DNA from: Anaerovibrio slackiae
GTDB taxonomy: Bacteria; Bacillota; Negativicutes; Selenomonadales; Selenomonadaceae
DNA length: 64,000 bases
NCBI RefSeq assembly: GCF_009695585.1
Contig: NZ_VUNR01000006.1
Location: 50,599 to 114,598 of the forward strand
Reading direction: 5' to 3'
Shown here: positions 49,646-58,225 of the stretch, piece after piece
How positions within the stretch are numbered: position 1 is the first letter of the stretch
How the letters are laid out: each line of letters opens with the position of its first letter
Position numbers and translations under genes: made by a program
The notes under the pieces: generated by a model
Database searches by the model: none
What the model was told of the DNA's origin: nothing
What the model saw: only the letters and a program-made list of their open reading frames with translations

Positions 49646-49913
49646 TTTTATTTTTCATCTCCTTCCTATAATCGGACCACATCAGCATTTCATTATTCCT
49701 TATATAATTCTTTATTTTAATAGTATCATCTTCTGAAAAGCCGTATGATTTGTAGCAAAAGATATCAGGCAGTCGCCATTCACAGAACGCATCAGGGTTT
49801 TCTTCCAACTCCACCCGTACAATGAGATTGTCCCCGCCATCCCTGTCTTCATATTCTTTTATCACATGAAATTCCAGCGTCTTGTCCTTTTTAAACAGCT
49901 TGCTATACAGCAT
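49638..49913 (-). CDS. Small partner of the DUF4160 protein, 91 aa
   Basis: The sequence MLYSKLFKKDKTLEFHVIKEYED continues with NLIVRVELEENPDAFCEWRLPDIFCYKSYGF and a helical end. No family was recognised with certainty; the WRLPD turn and position suggest the antitoxin- or adaptor-like partner of DUF4160. GGAGGTGGTT lies upstream of the ATG. It is the first gene of the pair. Confidence 0.65.
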   Translation of the reverse strand: MLYSKLFKKDKTLEFHVIKEYEDRDGGDNLIVRVELEENPDAFCEWRLPDIFCYKSYGFSEDDTIKIKNYIRNNEMLMWSDYRKEMKNKNA

Positions 49914-49960
49914 ACATAACCACCTCCCCTTACGGCAGTGCCTCCTATATGAAAAACCGC

Positions 49961-50308
49961 TTAGTCATACAGGTTTTCATACTCAATAACAATGGCAGCC
50001 CCCTTGCATGCCGGGCAGTCACAATACTCCGCCCCCTGTGCCTTGATTGCCTGGGCGTGCTTCAGGAGCATCTCCGCGCCTTCCTTGCCCAGCACCTTGG
50101 CACCTGTTTCCGAAGCTGCAAAGCTAATCAGGTCATCAATGGGCATAATGTCCACCTTTGCCTGCGCCACCAGCTTCTTCCAGGCAGCTTCCTCCGTATC
50201 GGTATCCCCGGCATTCAGCCACTCCTCGCCTCTTGCCCTCAACACCGGATAGCAGGACTTGGCAGCAATCATATCCTGAACAACTTTTTCCATATCCTTC
50301 CTGGTCAT
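49961..50308 (-). CDS. Conserved small protein with CDCPAC motif, 115 aa
   Basis: The sequence begins MTRKDMEKVVQDMIAAKSCYP, is Ala-rich and helical, and has DIMPIDDLISFAASETGAKVLG and a C-terminal AEYCDCPACKGAA cysteine cluster that could bind a metal. Similar small proteins are common in anaerobic Firmicutes and are sometimes labelled as heat-shock or Hsp90-like without experimental support. ATG at 50308 follows GGAGGTACTCTTT. It is separated from sfsA by 83 bp. Confidence 0.6.
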   Translation of the reverse strand: MTRKDMEKVVQDMIAAKSCYPVLRARGEEWLNAGDTDTEEAAWKKLVAQAKVDIMPIDDLISFAASETGAKVLGKEGAEMLLKHAQAIKAQGAEYCDCPACKGAAIVIEYENLYD

Positions 50309-50391
50309 AAAGAGTACCTCCAAAAAAATAAAGTAAAATCAGAACATCTTCTAACGGATATTATACCACTTTTAACCTGAAAAAACTCATT

Positions 50392-51090
50392 TTATTCTCC
50401 CAAATACCTGCCGGTAACTATCCGCAGTTCATTTTCTTTCACTGCCGTACACAAAAACAAAACCTTCACCCCGGCAGCAATAGCTTCCTCTACTGCCTTG
50501 CCATAGGCAGGATGGGTTGTGATGTTAGGACGCACCTCATTGATGCCCTCCATCTGAATGACATATGCCATAATGCAGTGATACCCCTGCCCTGCCGCGC
50601 CTGCCAGCTCCTTCAGGTGCTTGATGCCCCGCTCCGTAGGCGCATCAGGAAAATAGCCGATGCCGTCAATCTCCAAGGTGCAGCCCTTTACTTCCATCAG
50701 ATAACGCTCAGAAACTTCCTGTCCCCCATCATCCAGCCTAAACTTTTCCATATAGAAGTCTATCCGGGAACTGCCATATTTATACTCCGGCTTGATCACA
50801 TCATAGCCCTGGCCTGCCAGCCACTCTGCCACCACCTTGTTGGGAGCCTGGCTGTCCATATTAATCAGCCCGAAGCCCTGCTTGTACACGGCAATCAAAT
50901 CATATTTCGTCTTGCGGTCGGGATTAGCCGCAACTTCCAGGATTACCCTCACCCCCGGCAGCAGCAGTTCCCGGCACCGCCCGGTATTTTTCACATGCAC
51001 TGTTTCCACCACGCCGTTGATTTCCACATGGGCAATAAACCTGTTGGGCCTGTCCACAAACCGCCCGGCAACAATATTCTGATAAACCAT
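50392..51090 (-). CDS. sfsA: SfsA DNA/RNA nuclease family protein
   Basis: The protein has the SfsA hallmarks: AGRFVDRPNRFIAHVEINGV, VHVKNTGRCRELLLPG, NMDSQAPNKVVAEWL, SSRIDFYM, YLMEVKGCTL and FPDAPTERGIKHLKEL. The acidic and lysine residues of the PD-(D/E)xK-like core (D in RIDF, E-V-K) are present. It was first described as a sugar-fermentation stimulation factor and is now regarded as a nucleic-acid nuclease. The start at 51090 (GGAGGTGATTGG before it) is chosen over an upstream ATG at 51129. Confidence 0.9.
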   Translation of the reverse strand: MVYQNIVAGRFVDRPNRFIAHVEINGVVETVHVKNTGRCRELLLPGVRVILEVAANPDRKTKYDLIAVYKQGFGLINMDSQAPNKVVAEWLAGQGYDVIKPEYKYGSSRIDFYMEKFRLDDGGQEVSERYLMEVKGCTLEIDGIGYFPDAPTERGIKHLKELAGAAGQGYHCIMAYVIQMEGINEVRPNITTHPAYGKAVEEAIAAGVKVLFLCTAVKENELRIVTGRYLGE

Positions 51091-51188
51091 CCAATCACCT
51101 CCGCCTACATGCTCCATATCACTCATCATATGCTATATAATATATGTAATATGCAATATACAATATCATACCAACTGCCAAAAGACAG

Positions 51189-51247
51189 AAAATGCGGTGC
51201 AGCTGCCACATCCCAAAAGGAATGCTTGCAGCCATGCACCGCATTTT
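51189..51247. terminator. Terminator after ileS
   Basis: AAAATGCGGTGCA and TGCACCGCATTTT form a long stem with a second inner stem (GCAGC/GCTGC); T-rich sequence follows on both strands. It lies just past the ileS stop in the minus direction. Confidence 0.78.
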
Positions 51248-51258
51248 ATTAAAGCAAA

Positions 51259-54200
51259 TTACTTAATAGCCAGGATAATATCCTCGCCGTTGATATTCCA
51301 TTCCTTTGCGAAACCGCCATCAACATCAGTTGTGCCATAGGCAATGCTGTCACCCAGCACAATCTTCTTGATGAAGTCCTCGTTGCGGCTCATGATATCA
51401 GTCAGCTTGTCATTGCCAGCGGCAAATACGCTGATGCGGTCAGTAACCTCAAAGCCGTTTTCCTTGCGCATGGTCTGCAGCTTGCTGATGATTTCCCGGA
51501 CAAAGCCCTCCTCAATCAGCTCCTGGCTGAGGGTAGTCTCCAAAGCAATGGTCACGGAGCCATAACGCTGGGTAGCAAAGCCCTCGGTCTGGGACATGGT
51601 AATATCCACATCCTCAGCAATCAGCTCCACAGTGCCGCTCTTGAGCTCCAGCACCAGCTTGCCGGTGCTTTCCAGCTCTGCCTTGGCGGCATGGCCATTG
51701 ATAGCAGCCAGGGCAGCCTTGACCTCGCCAATCTGCTTGCCCACCTTCGGACCCAGCACCTTGAACTGCGGCTTGAAGCTATAGGAGAGATATTCCTCCA
51801 TATCCGCCTTGAACTCAACGTTCTTCAAATTCAGCTCGCTGGCCACAATCTCCTTGAAGAACTCGTCCAGCTCCCGGTCAGCCTTTACATACATGTTGCC
51901 AATCGGCTGGCGGTTCTTGATGTTGGAAGCGTTACGGGCAGCACGGCCCAGTACCACGATTTCCAGCACCAGCTCCATCTCTGCCTCCAGCTCGGCATCA
52001 ATCATTGCCTCGTCAGCTACAGGGAAGTCGCAGAGATGTACGGAAATCGGCGCACTTTCATCCACGCTGCATACCAGGTTGCGGTAAATGCTCTCGGTGA
52101 TGAACGGCACCATCGGTGCAGACAGCTTCACCACAGTGGTCAGTGCCGTGTACAAGGTCATGTAGGCATTAATCTTGTCCTGAGTCAGCTCCTTGCCCCA
52201 GAAACGCTCACGGCTGCGGCGCACATACCAGTTGGACAGCTCATCCACAAAATCCTGCAGCACCTTGGCAGTCTCAGTTACCTTGTAGCTTGCCAGATTG
52301 CCATCAACAGCCTTAATCAGGGTATTCAGGCGGGACAGCACCCACTTGTCCATGACAGACAGCTTGTCGTATTCCAGCTGATACTTGGTGGCATCAAAAT
52401 TGTCAATATTGGCATACAGCACATAGAAGGCATAGGTATTCCACAGGGTGCCCATGAACTTGCGCTGGCCTTCCTGCACCGCATCATCATGGAAGCGGTT
52501 TGGCAGCCACGGTGCGCTGTTCTCATAGAAATACCAGCGGATAGCATCTGCACCATGCTTTCTCAGGGCATCCATCGGGTCAACGGCATTGCCCTTGGAT
52601 TTGCTCATCTTCTTTCCGTCCTTGTCCTGCACATGCCCCAGCACGATGACATTCTTGTAGGAGGAATTGTCAAAGAGCAAAGTGGAAATCGCCAGCAGGG
52701 AATAGAACCAGCCACGGGTCTGGTCCACAGCCTCGGAGATGAAGTCCGCCGGATAACGCTCCTCAAAAATCTCCTTGTTCTCAAACGGATAATGCCACTG
52801 GGCGAAAGGCATGGAGCCGGAATCGAACCAGCAGTCAATAACTTCCGGCACGCGCTTCATCTCGCCGCCGCACTCAGGGCACTTGATGGTTACGGCATCA
52901 ATGTACGGACGATGCAGCTCAATATCCTCCGGGCAGTTATCTGACATGGACTTCAGCTCGGCAATGGAGCCGATGGAATGCTGATGGCCGCAGGAGCACT
53001 CCCACACGTTCAGCGGCGTACCCCAATAGCGGTTGCGGCTGATGCCCCAGTCCTGCACATGCTCCAGCCACTCGCCGAAGCGTCCCTTGCCGATGGACTC
53101 AGGAATCCAGTTGACAGTGTTGTTATTGTCAATGAGCTTTTCCTTGACGGAGGTCATATTGATGAACCAGGATTCACGGGCATAATAAATCAGCGGCGTA
53201 TCGCAGCGCCAGCAGTGCGGATAGCTATGCTCAAACTTAGGAGCTTTAAAGAGCTTGCCGCTCTTTTTCAAATCATCCAGAATCAACGGGTCCGCATCCT
53301 TGACAAATACGCCTGCCCAGTCGGTTTCCTCTGTCATGTTGCCCTTGGCATCCACGAACTGCACAAACGGCATATCATAGGCGCGGCAGACACGGGCATC
53401 GTCCTCACCGAAGGCAGGAGCCGTATGAACGATACCAGTACCATCACTGGTAGTTACATAGCCGTCGCACATTACAAAGAAAGCCTTCTTCCTGAGGTTC
53501 TTGGCAAACGGATACAGAGGCTCATACTCGCGATGCTCCAAAGCCTTGCCCTTGAAGCGGTCAACGATGGTGCGCTCACCTTCCTTGTTGGCAAAGACGG
53601 ACTCCACCAGTGCCTCTGCCATAATCAGGTTCTGCCCCTCATAGCTTACCTTTACATAGTCAACCTCAGGATTTACAACCAAACCAAGGTTGGACGGCAA
53701 TGTCCAAGGGGTAGTAGTCCAGGCCAGGAAGTAGGTATTTTCCTCATCCTTTGCCGCAAACTTAACCATGGCGGAACGCTCCTTGACATCCTTGTAGCCC
53801 TGTGCCACCTCATGGGAGGACAGCGGCGTACCGCAGCGAGGGCAATAAGGCACAACCTTGTGTCCCTTGTAAAGCAGCCCTTTCTTCCAGATTTCGTTAA
53901 GAGCCCACCATACAGACTCGATATAATCATTCTCATAAGTAATATAAGGGTGCTCCATGTCAGCCCAGAAGCCTACCACATCGGAGAATTCCTCCCACAT
54001 GCCCTTGTACTTCCAAACGGACTCACGGCACTTCTTGATAAAAGGCTCAATGCCGTACTTCTCAATCTGCTCCTTGCCGTCCAGTCCCAGAAGCTTCTCA
54101 ACCTCCAGCTCTACCGGCAGGCCGTGGGTATCCCAGCCAGCCTTGCGGAGAACCTTCTTGCCCTTCATGGACTGGTAACGAGGCAGCATATCCTTGATAA

Positions 54201-54387
54201 CGCGGGTCAGCACATGGCCGATGTGAGGCTTGCCGTTGGCAGTAGGCGGACCATCGTAAAATGTGAAGGTATCACAGCCTTCACGATTGGTAATGCACTT
54301 ATTGGCAATATCGTTTTCCTTCCAGAATTTCAGCACCTCGGCTTCACGCTGGACAAAGTTCAGATTTGTGTCAACCTTGTTGTACAC
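51259..54387 (-). CDS. ileS: Isoleucyl-tRNA synthetase
   Basis: The 1042-aa class I synthetase charges tRNA-Ile. Signature motifs: the HIGH equivalent PHIGHVLTRVIKDM, the KMSKS motif KMSKSKGNAVDPMD, the editing-domain stretch WTTTPWTLPSNLGL and the anticodon region NWYVRRSRERFWG. Length, VFDSGSMPFAQ-type region and CPECGG zinc motif fit the long (IleS2-type) bacterial/eukaryotic clade, often tied to mupirocin tolerance. It is preceded by a T-box leader and a single promoter, and ended by a terminator, so it is monocistronic. Confidence 0.97.
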   Translation of the reverse strand: MYNKVDTNLNFVQREAEVLKFWKENDIANKCITNREGCDTFTFYDGPPTANGKPHIGHVLTRVIKDMLPRYQSMKGKKVLRKAGWDTHGLPVELEVEKLLGLDGKEQIEKYGIEPFIKKCRESVWKYKGMWEEFSDVVGFWADMEHPYITYENDYIESVWWALNEIWKKGLLYKGHKVVPYCPRCGTPLSSHEVAQGYKDVKERSAMVKFAAKDEENTYFLAWTTTPWTLPSNLGLVVNPEVDYVKVSYEGQNLIMAEALVESVFANKEGERTIVDRFKGKALEHREYEPLYPFAKNLRKKAFFVMCDGYVTTSDGTGIVHTAPAFGEDDARVCRAYDMPFVQFVDAKGNMTEETDWAGVFVKDADPLILDDLKKSGKLFKAPKFEHSYPHCWRCDTPLIYYARESWFINMTSVKEKLIDNNNTVNWIPESIGKGRFGEWLEHVQDWGISRNRYWGTPLNVWECSCGHQHSIGSIAELKSMSDNCPEDIELHRPYIDAVTIKCPECGGEMKRVPEVIDCWFDSGSMPFAQWHYPFENKEIFEERYPADFISEAVDQTRGWFYSLLAISTLLFDNSSYKNVIVLGHVQDKDGKKMSKSKGNAVDPMDALRKHGADAIRWYFYENSAPWLPNRFHDDAVQEGQRKFMGTLWNTYAFYVLYANIDNFDATKYQLEYDKLSVMDKWVLSRLNTLIKAVDGNLASYKVTETAKVLQDFVDELSNWYVRRSRERFWGKELTQDKINAYMTLYTALTTVVKLSAPMVPFITESIYRNLVCSVDESAPISVHLCDFPVADEAMIDAELEAEMELVLEIVVLGRAARNASNIKNRQPIGNMYVKADRELDEFFKEIVASELNLKNVEFKADMEEYLSYSFKPQFKVLGPKVGKQIGEVKAALAAINGHAAKAELESTGKLVLELKSGTVELIAEDVDITMSQTEGFATQRYGSVTIALETTLSQELIEEGFVREIISKLQTMRKENGFEVTDRISVFAAGNDKLTDIMSRNEDFIKKIVLGDSIAYGTTDVDGGFAKEWNINGEDIILAIK

Positions 54388-54420
54388 GCTTTTTACCTCC
54401 TAAAACAACAAACAAAATAA

Positions 54421-54725
54421 AAAGCTCCTGTCCCAAAATAGGACAAGAGCTAAAAGACTAAAAACAGCCATAAACATGGTTCTTGCAACCACCTATTTCA
54501 TGTACCAGCATACACTATCCCTGTAACGGGAGAACCCGGCTCAGCCTAACGCAGCTTTCTGGCAGTACCGCCCCCGATAGGAACAGTCATCACGCCAGCC
54601 AAACTGCCTCGACCTGCTGCTCAGAAGTGATTTTCGCCACCGGCTACTGCTGCAGGGCTTGCACCCTCCCCTGCTCGCTAGGAGTATTCACCAACAGTTA
54701 CTTTCTTCATCGTCGCATTCACTTA
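54421..54725 (-). ncRNA. T-box leader of ileS
   Basis: Read on the minus strand the leader starts with the stem I-type GATGAAGAAAGTA, contains GC-rich helices, the T-box-like AAATAGGTGGTTGCAAGAACC region near 54480, and ends in the terminator stem AGCTCTTGTCC/GGGACAGGAGC followed by TTTTTATTTT. Uncharged tRNA-Ile should favour the antiterminator and let ileS be transcribed. The T-box core departs from the AGGGUGGNACCGCG consensus, and the specifier codon was not pinned down. Confidence 0.75.
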
Positions 54726-54739
54726 TTAAACTGCTGATT

Positions 54740-54768
54740 ATTCTATCACATAGACAGATTATTTTCAA
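54740..54768 (-). promoter_or_regulatory. Promoter of the ileS T-box transcript
   Basis: TTGAAA (54763-54768), a 17-bp spacer and TAGAAT (54740-54745) on the minus strand, directly ahead of the T-box stem I. Confidence 0.7.
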
Positions 54769-54803
54769 GAAAAATAACTATTATTTGCATAATGAAATTG
54801 GAG

Positions 54804-55556
54804 CTAGTTTAATTCCAAGCCCACCGGGCAATGGTCACTGCCAAAAATCTCATTATAGATGGTAGCCGATTCAATCTTCGGCGTCAGGCGATTGGAAATC
54901 ACAAAATAGTCAATGCGCCATCCGGCATTATTGGCACGGGCTTTCCTGAGATATGACCACCAGGTGTATGCCCCGGTCACATCAGGATAAACATGGCGGA
55001 AGGTGTCCGTAAACCCGGCTGCCAGCAGCTCCGTAAACTTCTGCCGCTCCTGGTCGGTAAAACCGGCATTTTTGCGGTTGGTCTTCGGATTTTTCAGGTC
55101 AATTTCCTTGTGAGCTACATTCAAATCACCGCAGATAATCACCGGCTTTTTTGCATCCAGCCCCAGTACATACTCCTTGAAGGCTTCCTCCCAGGTCATG
55201 CGGTAATCCAGCCGTGCCAGCTCCTTCTGTGAATTGGGTGTATATACCGTCACCAGATAATACTCCGGCAGCTCCAGGGTAATCACTCGCCCTTCGTGGT
55301 CATGCTCCTCAATCCCAAGCCCGTAGGTCACATTCAGAGGCTCTACCCGGCTGAACACTGCCGTACCTGAGTAGCCTTTCTTCTCCGCACTGTTCCAATA
55401 CTGCCTATAGCCCGGCAGGTCAAGAATTGCCTGCTCCGGCTGCATCTTGGTTTCCTGCAGGCACATAATATCCGCATCCATATCCCGAAAGGACTCCATA
55501 AACCCCTTCGTCAGGCAGGCACGCAGGCCGTTGACATTCCAAGAAACAAACCGCAT
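54804..55556 (-). CDS. xth: Exodeoxyribonuclease III (AP endonuclease)
   Basis: The 250-aa protein of the exonuclease III/APE1 family repairs abasic sites. Motifs: [14 protein letters not shown] at the start, [14 protein letters not shown] (metal-binding Glu), [29 protein letters not shown] (catalytic Asp/Asn), [25 protein letters not shown] and the terminal [11 protein letters not shown] (catalytic His). Standard length. It ends 36 bp upstream of the ileS promoter and probably has its own transcript. Confidence 0.96.
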   Translation of the reverse strand: MRFVSWNVNGLRACLTKGFMESFRDMDADIMCLQETKMQPEQAILDLPGYRQYWNSAEKKGYSGTAVFSRVEPLNVTYGLGIEEHDHEGRVITLELPEYYLVTVYTPNSQKELARLDYRMTWEEAFKEYVLGLDAKKPVIICGDLNVAHKEIDLKNPKTNRKNAGFTDQERQKFTELLAAGFTDTFRHVYPDVTGAYTWWSYLRKARANNAGWRIDYFVISNRLTPKIESATIYNEIFGSDHCPVGLELN

Positions 55557-55667
55557 AAAAATCCCCTCTCATCTATCTAAAGCATCTATCATCTATATCG
55601 ATGTTTATACCTAATTTTATATCAATATCCCAATCCTGTTCCATCAGGCAGATTGCTTTACCAAAGG

Positions 55668-56294
55668 TCAATCCTCGCTAATCACGACCTGTACCCCGAT
55701 GCCGCCATTGACCTGGCAGATAATATCTTTCAATTCCTGCACATCAGCATTGCGCAGCCTGATACAGCCTTCGGAAGCATTAGTGCCGATGCTGTTTTCA
55801 TCATGGGTGCCGTGAATACCTATGCCGTCCCAGCCGGTGTTCAGGGAAATGAACCATGGGCCGTAAGCACCGGCAATCTCCCCCTTGCCATCCCCGAAAT
55901 CATGAGTCCAATGTCCGGCATAAACTACCTCATCCACCACAAATGGCACATACTCGCTGGGAGTCCATGGCTCTGCTCCCGGAATAGAAGCCATGATATA
56001 TCCCCAGCTAAAAGGCGTCCTGTGGTCGCCGGGACGCTGCTTGTCACCTGTGTTCATGCCAGTGGCACAGCCATATCTTTTGTAAACCTCCCCATCCCGG
56101 TAAAGCTCCAGCGTATGGGAAACCTTATGCACATATATCTTATAAACCGGCACTGCATCCAAAGCCGCCGCAGTTGCCCCAGCCTGATTTTCTGTTATCT
56201 CCGCTGCTCCTGCCGCACCTGCATTGCCTGCCACCATAACGCAGGCAAAAAACACTGCCAGCCAGAACCGCACCCTGCACAAAAATCTTCTCAT
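55668..56294 (-). CDS. L,D-transpeptidase (YkuD family), exported
   Basis: A signal peptide (MRRFLCRVRFWLAVFFACVMVAGNAGAAGAA) precedes a YkuD catalytic domain: YKIYVHKVSHTLELYRDG, RYGCATGMNTGDKQRPGDHRTPFSW, and the catalytic HGTHDENSIGTNASEGCIRLRNADV with His, Ser and Cys. It crosslinks or anchors peptidoglycan in the cell envelope. Start at 56294 (GGAGG with 8-bp spacing) rather than at 56309. It is monocistronic or paired with nothing visible upstream, because a terminator lies between it and uppP. Confidence 0.92.
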   Translation of the reverse strand: MRRFLCRVRFWLAVFFACVMVAGNAGAAGAAEITENQAGATAAALDAVPVYKIYVHKVSHTLELYRDGEVYKRYGCATGMNTGDKQRPGDHRTPFSWGYIMASIPGAEPWTPSEYVPFVVDEVVYAGHWTHDFGDGKGEIAGAYGPWFISLNTGWDGIGIHGTHDENSIGTNASEGCIRLRNADVQELKDIICQVNGGIGVQVVISED

Positions 56295-56359
56295 ATACAT
56301 TTCCTCCATTCAGACAAAACATTACTTTATCATTATACCACAAATCACAGCAAGAAAAA

Positions 56360-56413
56360 GCACCTGCCCCGGCAAATGAATCATTTACGCAATTCATTCA
56401 CCAAAACAGGTGC
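56360..56413 (-). terminator. Terminator after uppP
   Basis: GGCACCTG and CAGGTGC pair, with an AATGAAT/ATTCATT inner stem, and TTTTTCTT follows on the minus strand. It separates uppP from the L,D-transpeptidase gene. Confidence 0.75.
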
Positions 56414-56441
56414 CAAAAATTACTGCAAGATTACCGCAAAA

Positions 56442-57287
56442 TCACTGCAAGGTCGGATCCCCCACCAGGAACAGATAAGCAATCACAATCAGGCCCAGCA
56501 CGATGCGATAGTAGCCGAATGCCTTGAAGTCATTGTTCTTGATATACTGCAGCAGGAACTTGATGGACAGGATGGAAACCACAAAGGCAGTAGCCATGCC
56601 CACCACCAGAATGAAAATCTCCGCCCCGGTGTAGTGGAAGCCGAACTTCACCAGCTTCAACAGGCTGGCACCAAACATGACAGGAATCGCCAAAAAGAAG
56701 GTAAACTCCGCTGCCACATAACGGGAAGTACCAAAGAGGATACCGCCCAGAATAGTGGAACCGGAACGGGATGTACCCGGCACCAGGGACAGCACCTGGA
56801 ACATGCCGATGATAAACGCGGTCTTGTCGCTCAGCTTGCTCAGGTCGCTAACGCTGGGACGGCGGTGCTTGTTGTAGTTTTCCACCACAATAAACATCAC
56901 GCCATAAAAAATCAGGGTGGCAGCCACCACAGGAGCCGTCATAAAATGCTCCTCCATATAATCATTGAATGCCAGGCCGATAACGGCAGCCGGTACGCAG
57001 GCAAGGATGACCTTGTACCAGAGCTGGAAGGTCTCCTGCTTTTCCCGGCGTGTTTTCCAGCTGGAGAAAGGATTCAGCTTCTCAAAATTCAGCACCACTA
57101 CCGCAAGGATTGCCCCCAGCTGAATCACCACCAAAAACATATCCATAAAAGCCTTGGAAACATCCAGCTTGATAAACTCATCCACCAAAATCATGTGCCC
57201 CGTGCTGCTGATAGGAAGCCACTCCGTCAGCCCCTCTACCACGCCCAGGATTACTGTTTTCAACAACTCAACTATACTTAAATCCAC
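56442..57287 (-). CDS. uppP: Undecaprenyl-diphosphatase
   Basis: The 281-aa integral membrane protein recycles the undecaprenyl carrier for peptidoglycan synthesis. Motifs: the (E/Q)-rich [20 protein letters not shown] at the start and [20 protein letters not shown] in the middle, the two catalytic motifs of the BacA/UppP family, with eight or so membrane helices. The start is GTG (MDLSIVELL), supported by GAGGAGGCAAAAAA upstream. Overexpression of this family gives bacitracin tolerance. Confidence 0.95.
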   Translation of the reverse strand: MDLSIVELLKTVILGVVEGLTEWLPISSTGHMILVDEFIKLDVSKAFMDMFLVVIQLGAILAVVVLNFEKLNPFSSWKTRREKQETFQLWYKVILACVPAAVIGLAFNDYMEEHFMTAPVVAATLIFYGVMFIVVENYNKHRRPSVSDLSKLSDKTAFIIGMFQVLSLVPGTSRSGSTILGGILFGTSRYVAAEFTFFLAIPVMFGASLLKLVKFGFHYTGAEIFILVVGMATAFVVSILSIKFLLQYIKNNDFKAFGYYRIVLGLIVIAYLFLVGDPTLQ

Positions 57288-57395
57288 TTTTTTGCCTCCT
57301 CAAAATATCACTAAACAAAAAGCAGAGATAGTATATCACAAACAACCGCAAATGTAAAAGGCAAAAAGCACAAAACTAAAAGGCAGAAAACCGCC

Positions 57396-58160
57396 TTACT
57401 GCCCGTCATAAATACTCAGGCAGATATAAGCCGGATATCCCGCAAAACTCAGGTATTCCTGCTGCCCAAGATGGAAGCTGTCACCAGCTTTTGGGCACCT
57501 GCCCAGACCGTACAGACCCTCAAAACGCTCCAAAGGGGAATCGCAGTTCAGTACAGACCTGTCAAGGAATTTGCTGCTGCCCGGAAACAGGAAAATCCTG
57601 TCCACGGTGCTGGAGGACCTGTCAAAGGTCACCAGCCAGCCCTCGTTCCGATAATACCAGGCATAGCTTTCTACACCGCACAATTCCTTGGTGGCAGCTT
57701 CCTCCAGATACTCCGCCGGAGGCCCGTAGAGGTACAAAAGCTGCATCATTGGCATATCCAGGGACACGCCTCCTACAGACTCGGCATGCACCTTTTCCGC
57801 CTGCTCCGGCACTACCTTCAGCCTGCCATCCAAAAGCAGCCAGCTATCCGCCCCGTCCCTGTGATACTCCACAGTCATCTCCCGGGAACCGCGCTTTTCC
57901 ATTACTGTTAGCACGGCAGAGCCATCAGCAGCATTTCCCTCCCAGTCCCGAATCCCCATAATCCTGAAGCTATTGATGCCATCCTGGCCGCCAAAAATAT
58001 GCATCTGGCGATGGCCTGCCTCATCCACCCAGATACCTGCGATGCAGGGAATGAACTCCTGCACCTGCCTGTCCCCCGAATACTCCGCAAAAGCAGTATG
58101 GGCACACAAACCTGCCAGCAGCAATAGCATGGCAAAAATTCTTCTTATTTCCCTACGCAT
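57396..58160 (-). CDS. Exported protein of unknown function, 254 aa
   Basis: A signal peptide (REIRRIFAMLLLLAGLCAHTAFA) leads a beta-rich mature protein with YGPPAEYLEEAATKELCGVESYAWYYRNEG and GLYGLGRCPKAGDSFHLGQQEY, reminiscent of small outer-membrane-assembly or SmpA/BamE-like folds in the YGPP part. No family was assigned. AAAGGATGATGTAA lies before the ATG. It precedes uppP by about 110 bp on the same strand. Confidence 0.7.
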   Translation of the reverse strand: MRREIRRIFAMLLLLAGLCAHTAFAEYSGDRQVQEFIPCIAGIWVDEAGHRQMHIFGGQDGINSFRIMGIRDWEGNAADGSAVLTVMEKRGSREMTVEYHRDGADSWLLLDGRLKVVPEQAEKVHAESVGGVSLDMPMMQLLYLYGPPAEYLEEAATKELCGVESYAWYYRNEGWLVTFDRSSSTVDRIFLFPGSSKFLDRSVLNCDSPLERFEGLYGLGRCPKAGDSFHLGQQEYLSFAGYPAYICLSIYDGQ

Positions 58161-58225
58161 TTACATCATCCTTTCCCGCAACAATCATTGTGGCAATCCA
58201 TCCTGCTGCTATTGCGGCAGCTGAT

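Noticed and set aside
52978..54420. 480-codon plus-strand frame opposite ileS
   Set aside because: Antisense shadow of ileS; no promoter or ribosome binding site.
55653..57281. 542-codon plus-strand frame opposite the L,D-transpeptidase and uppP
   Set aside because: Antisense shadow; the two genes on the other strand have full motifs and good starts.
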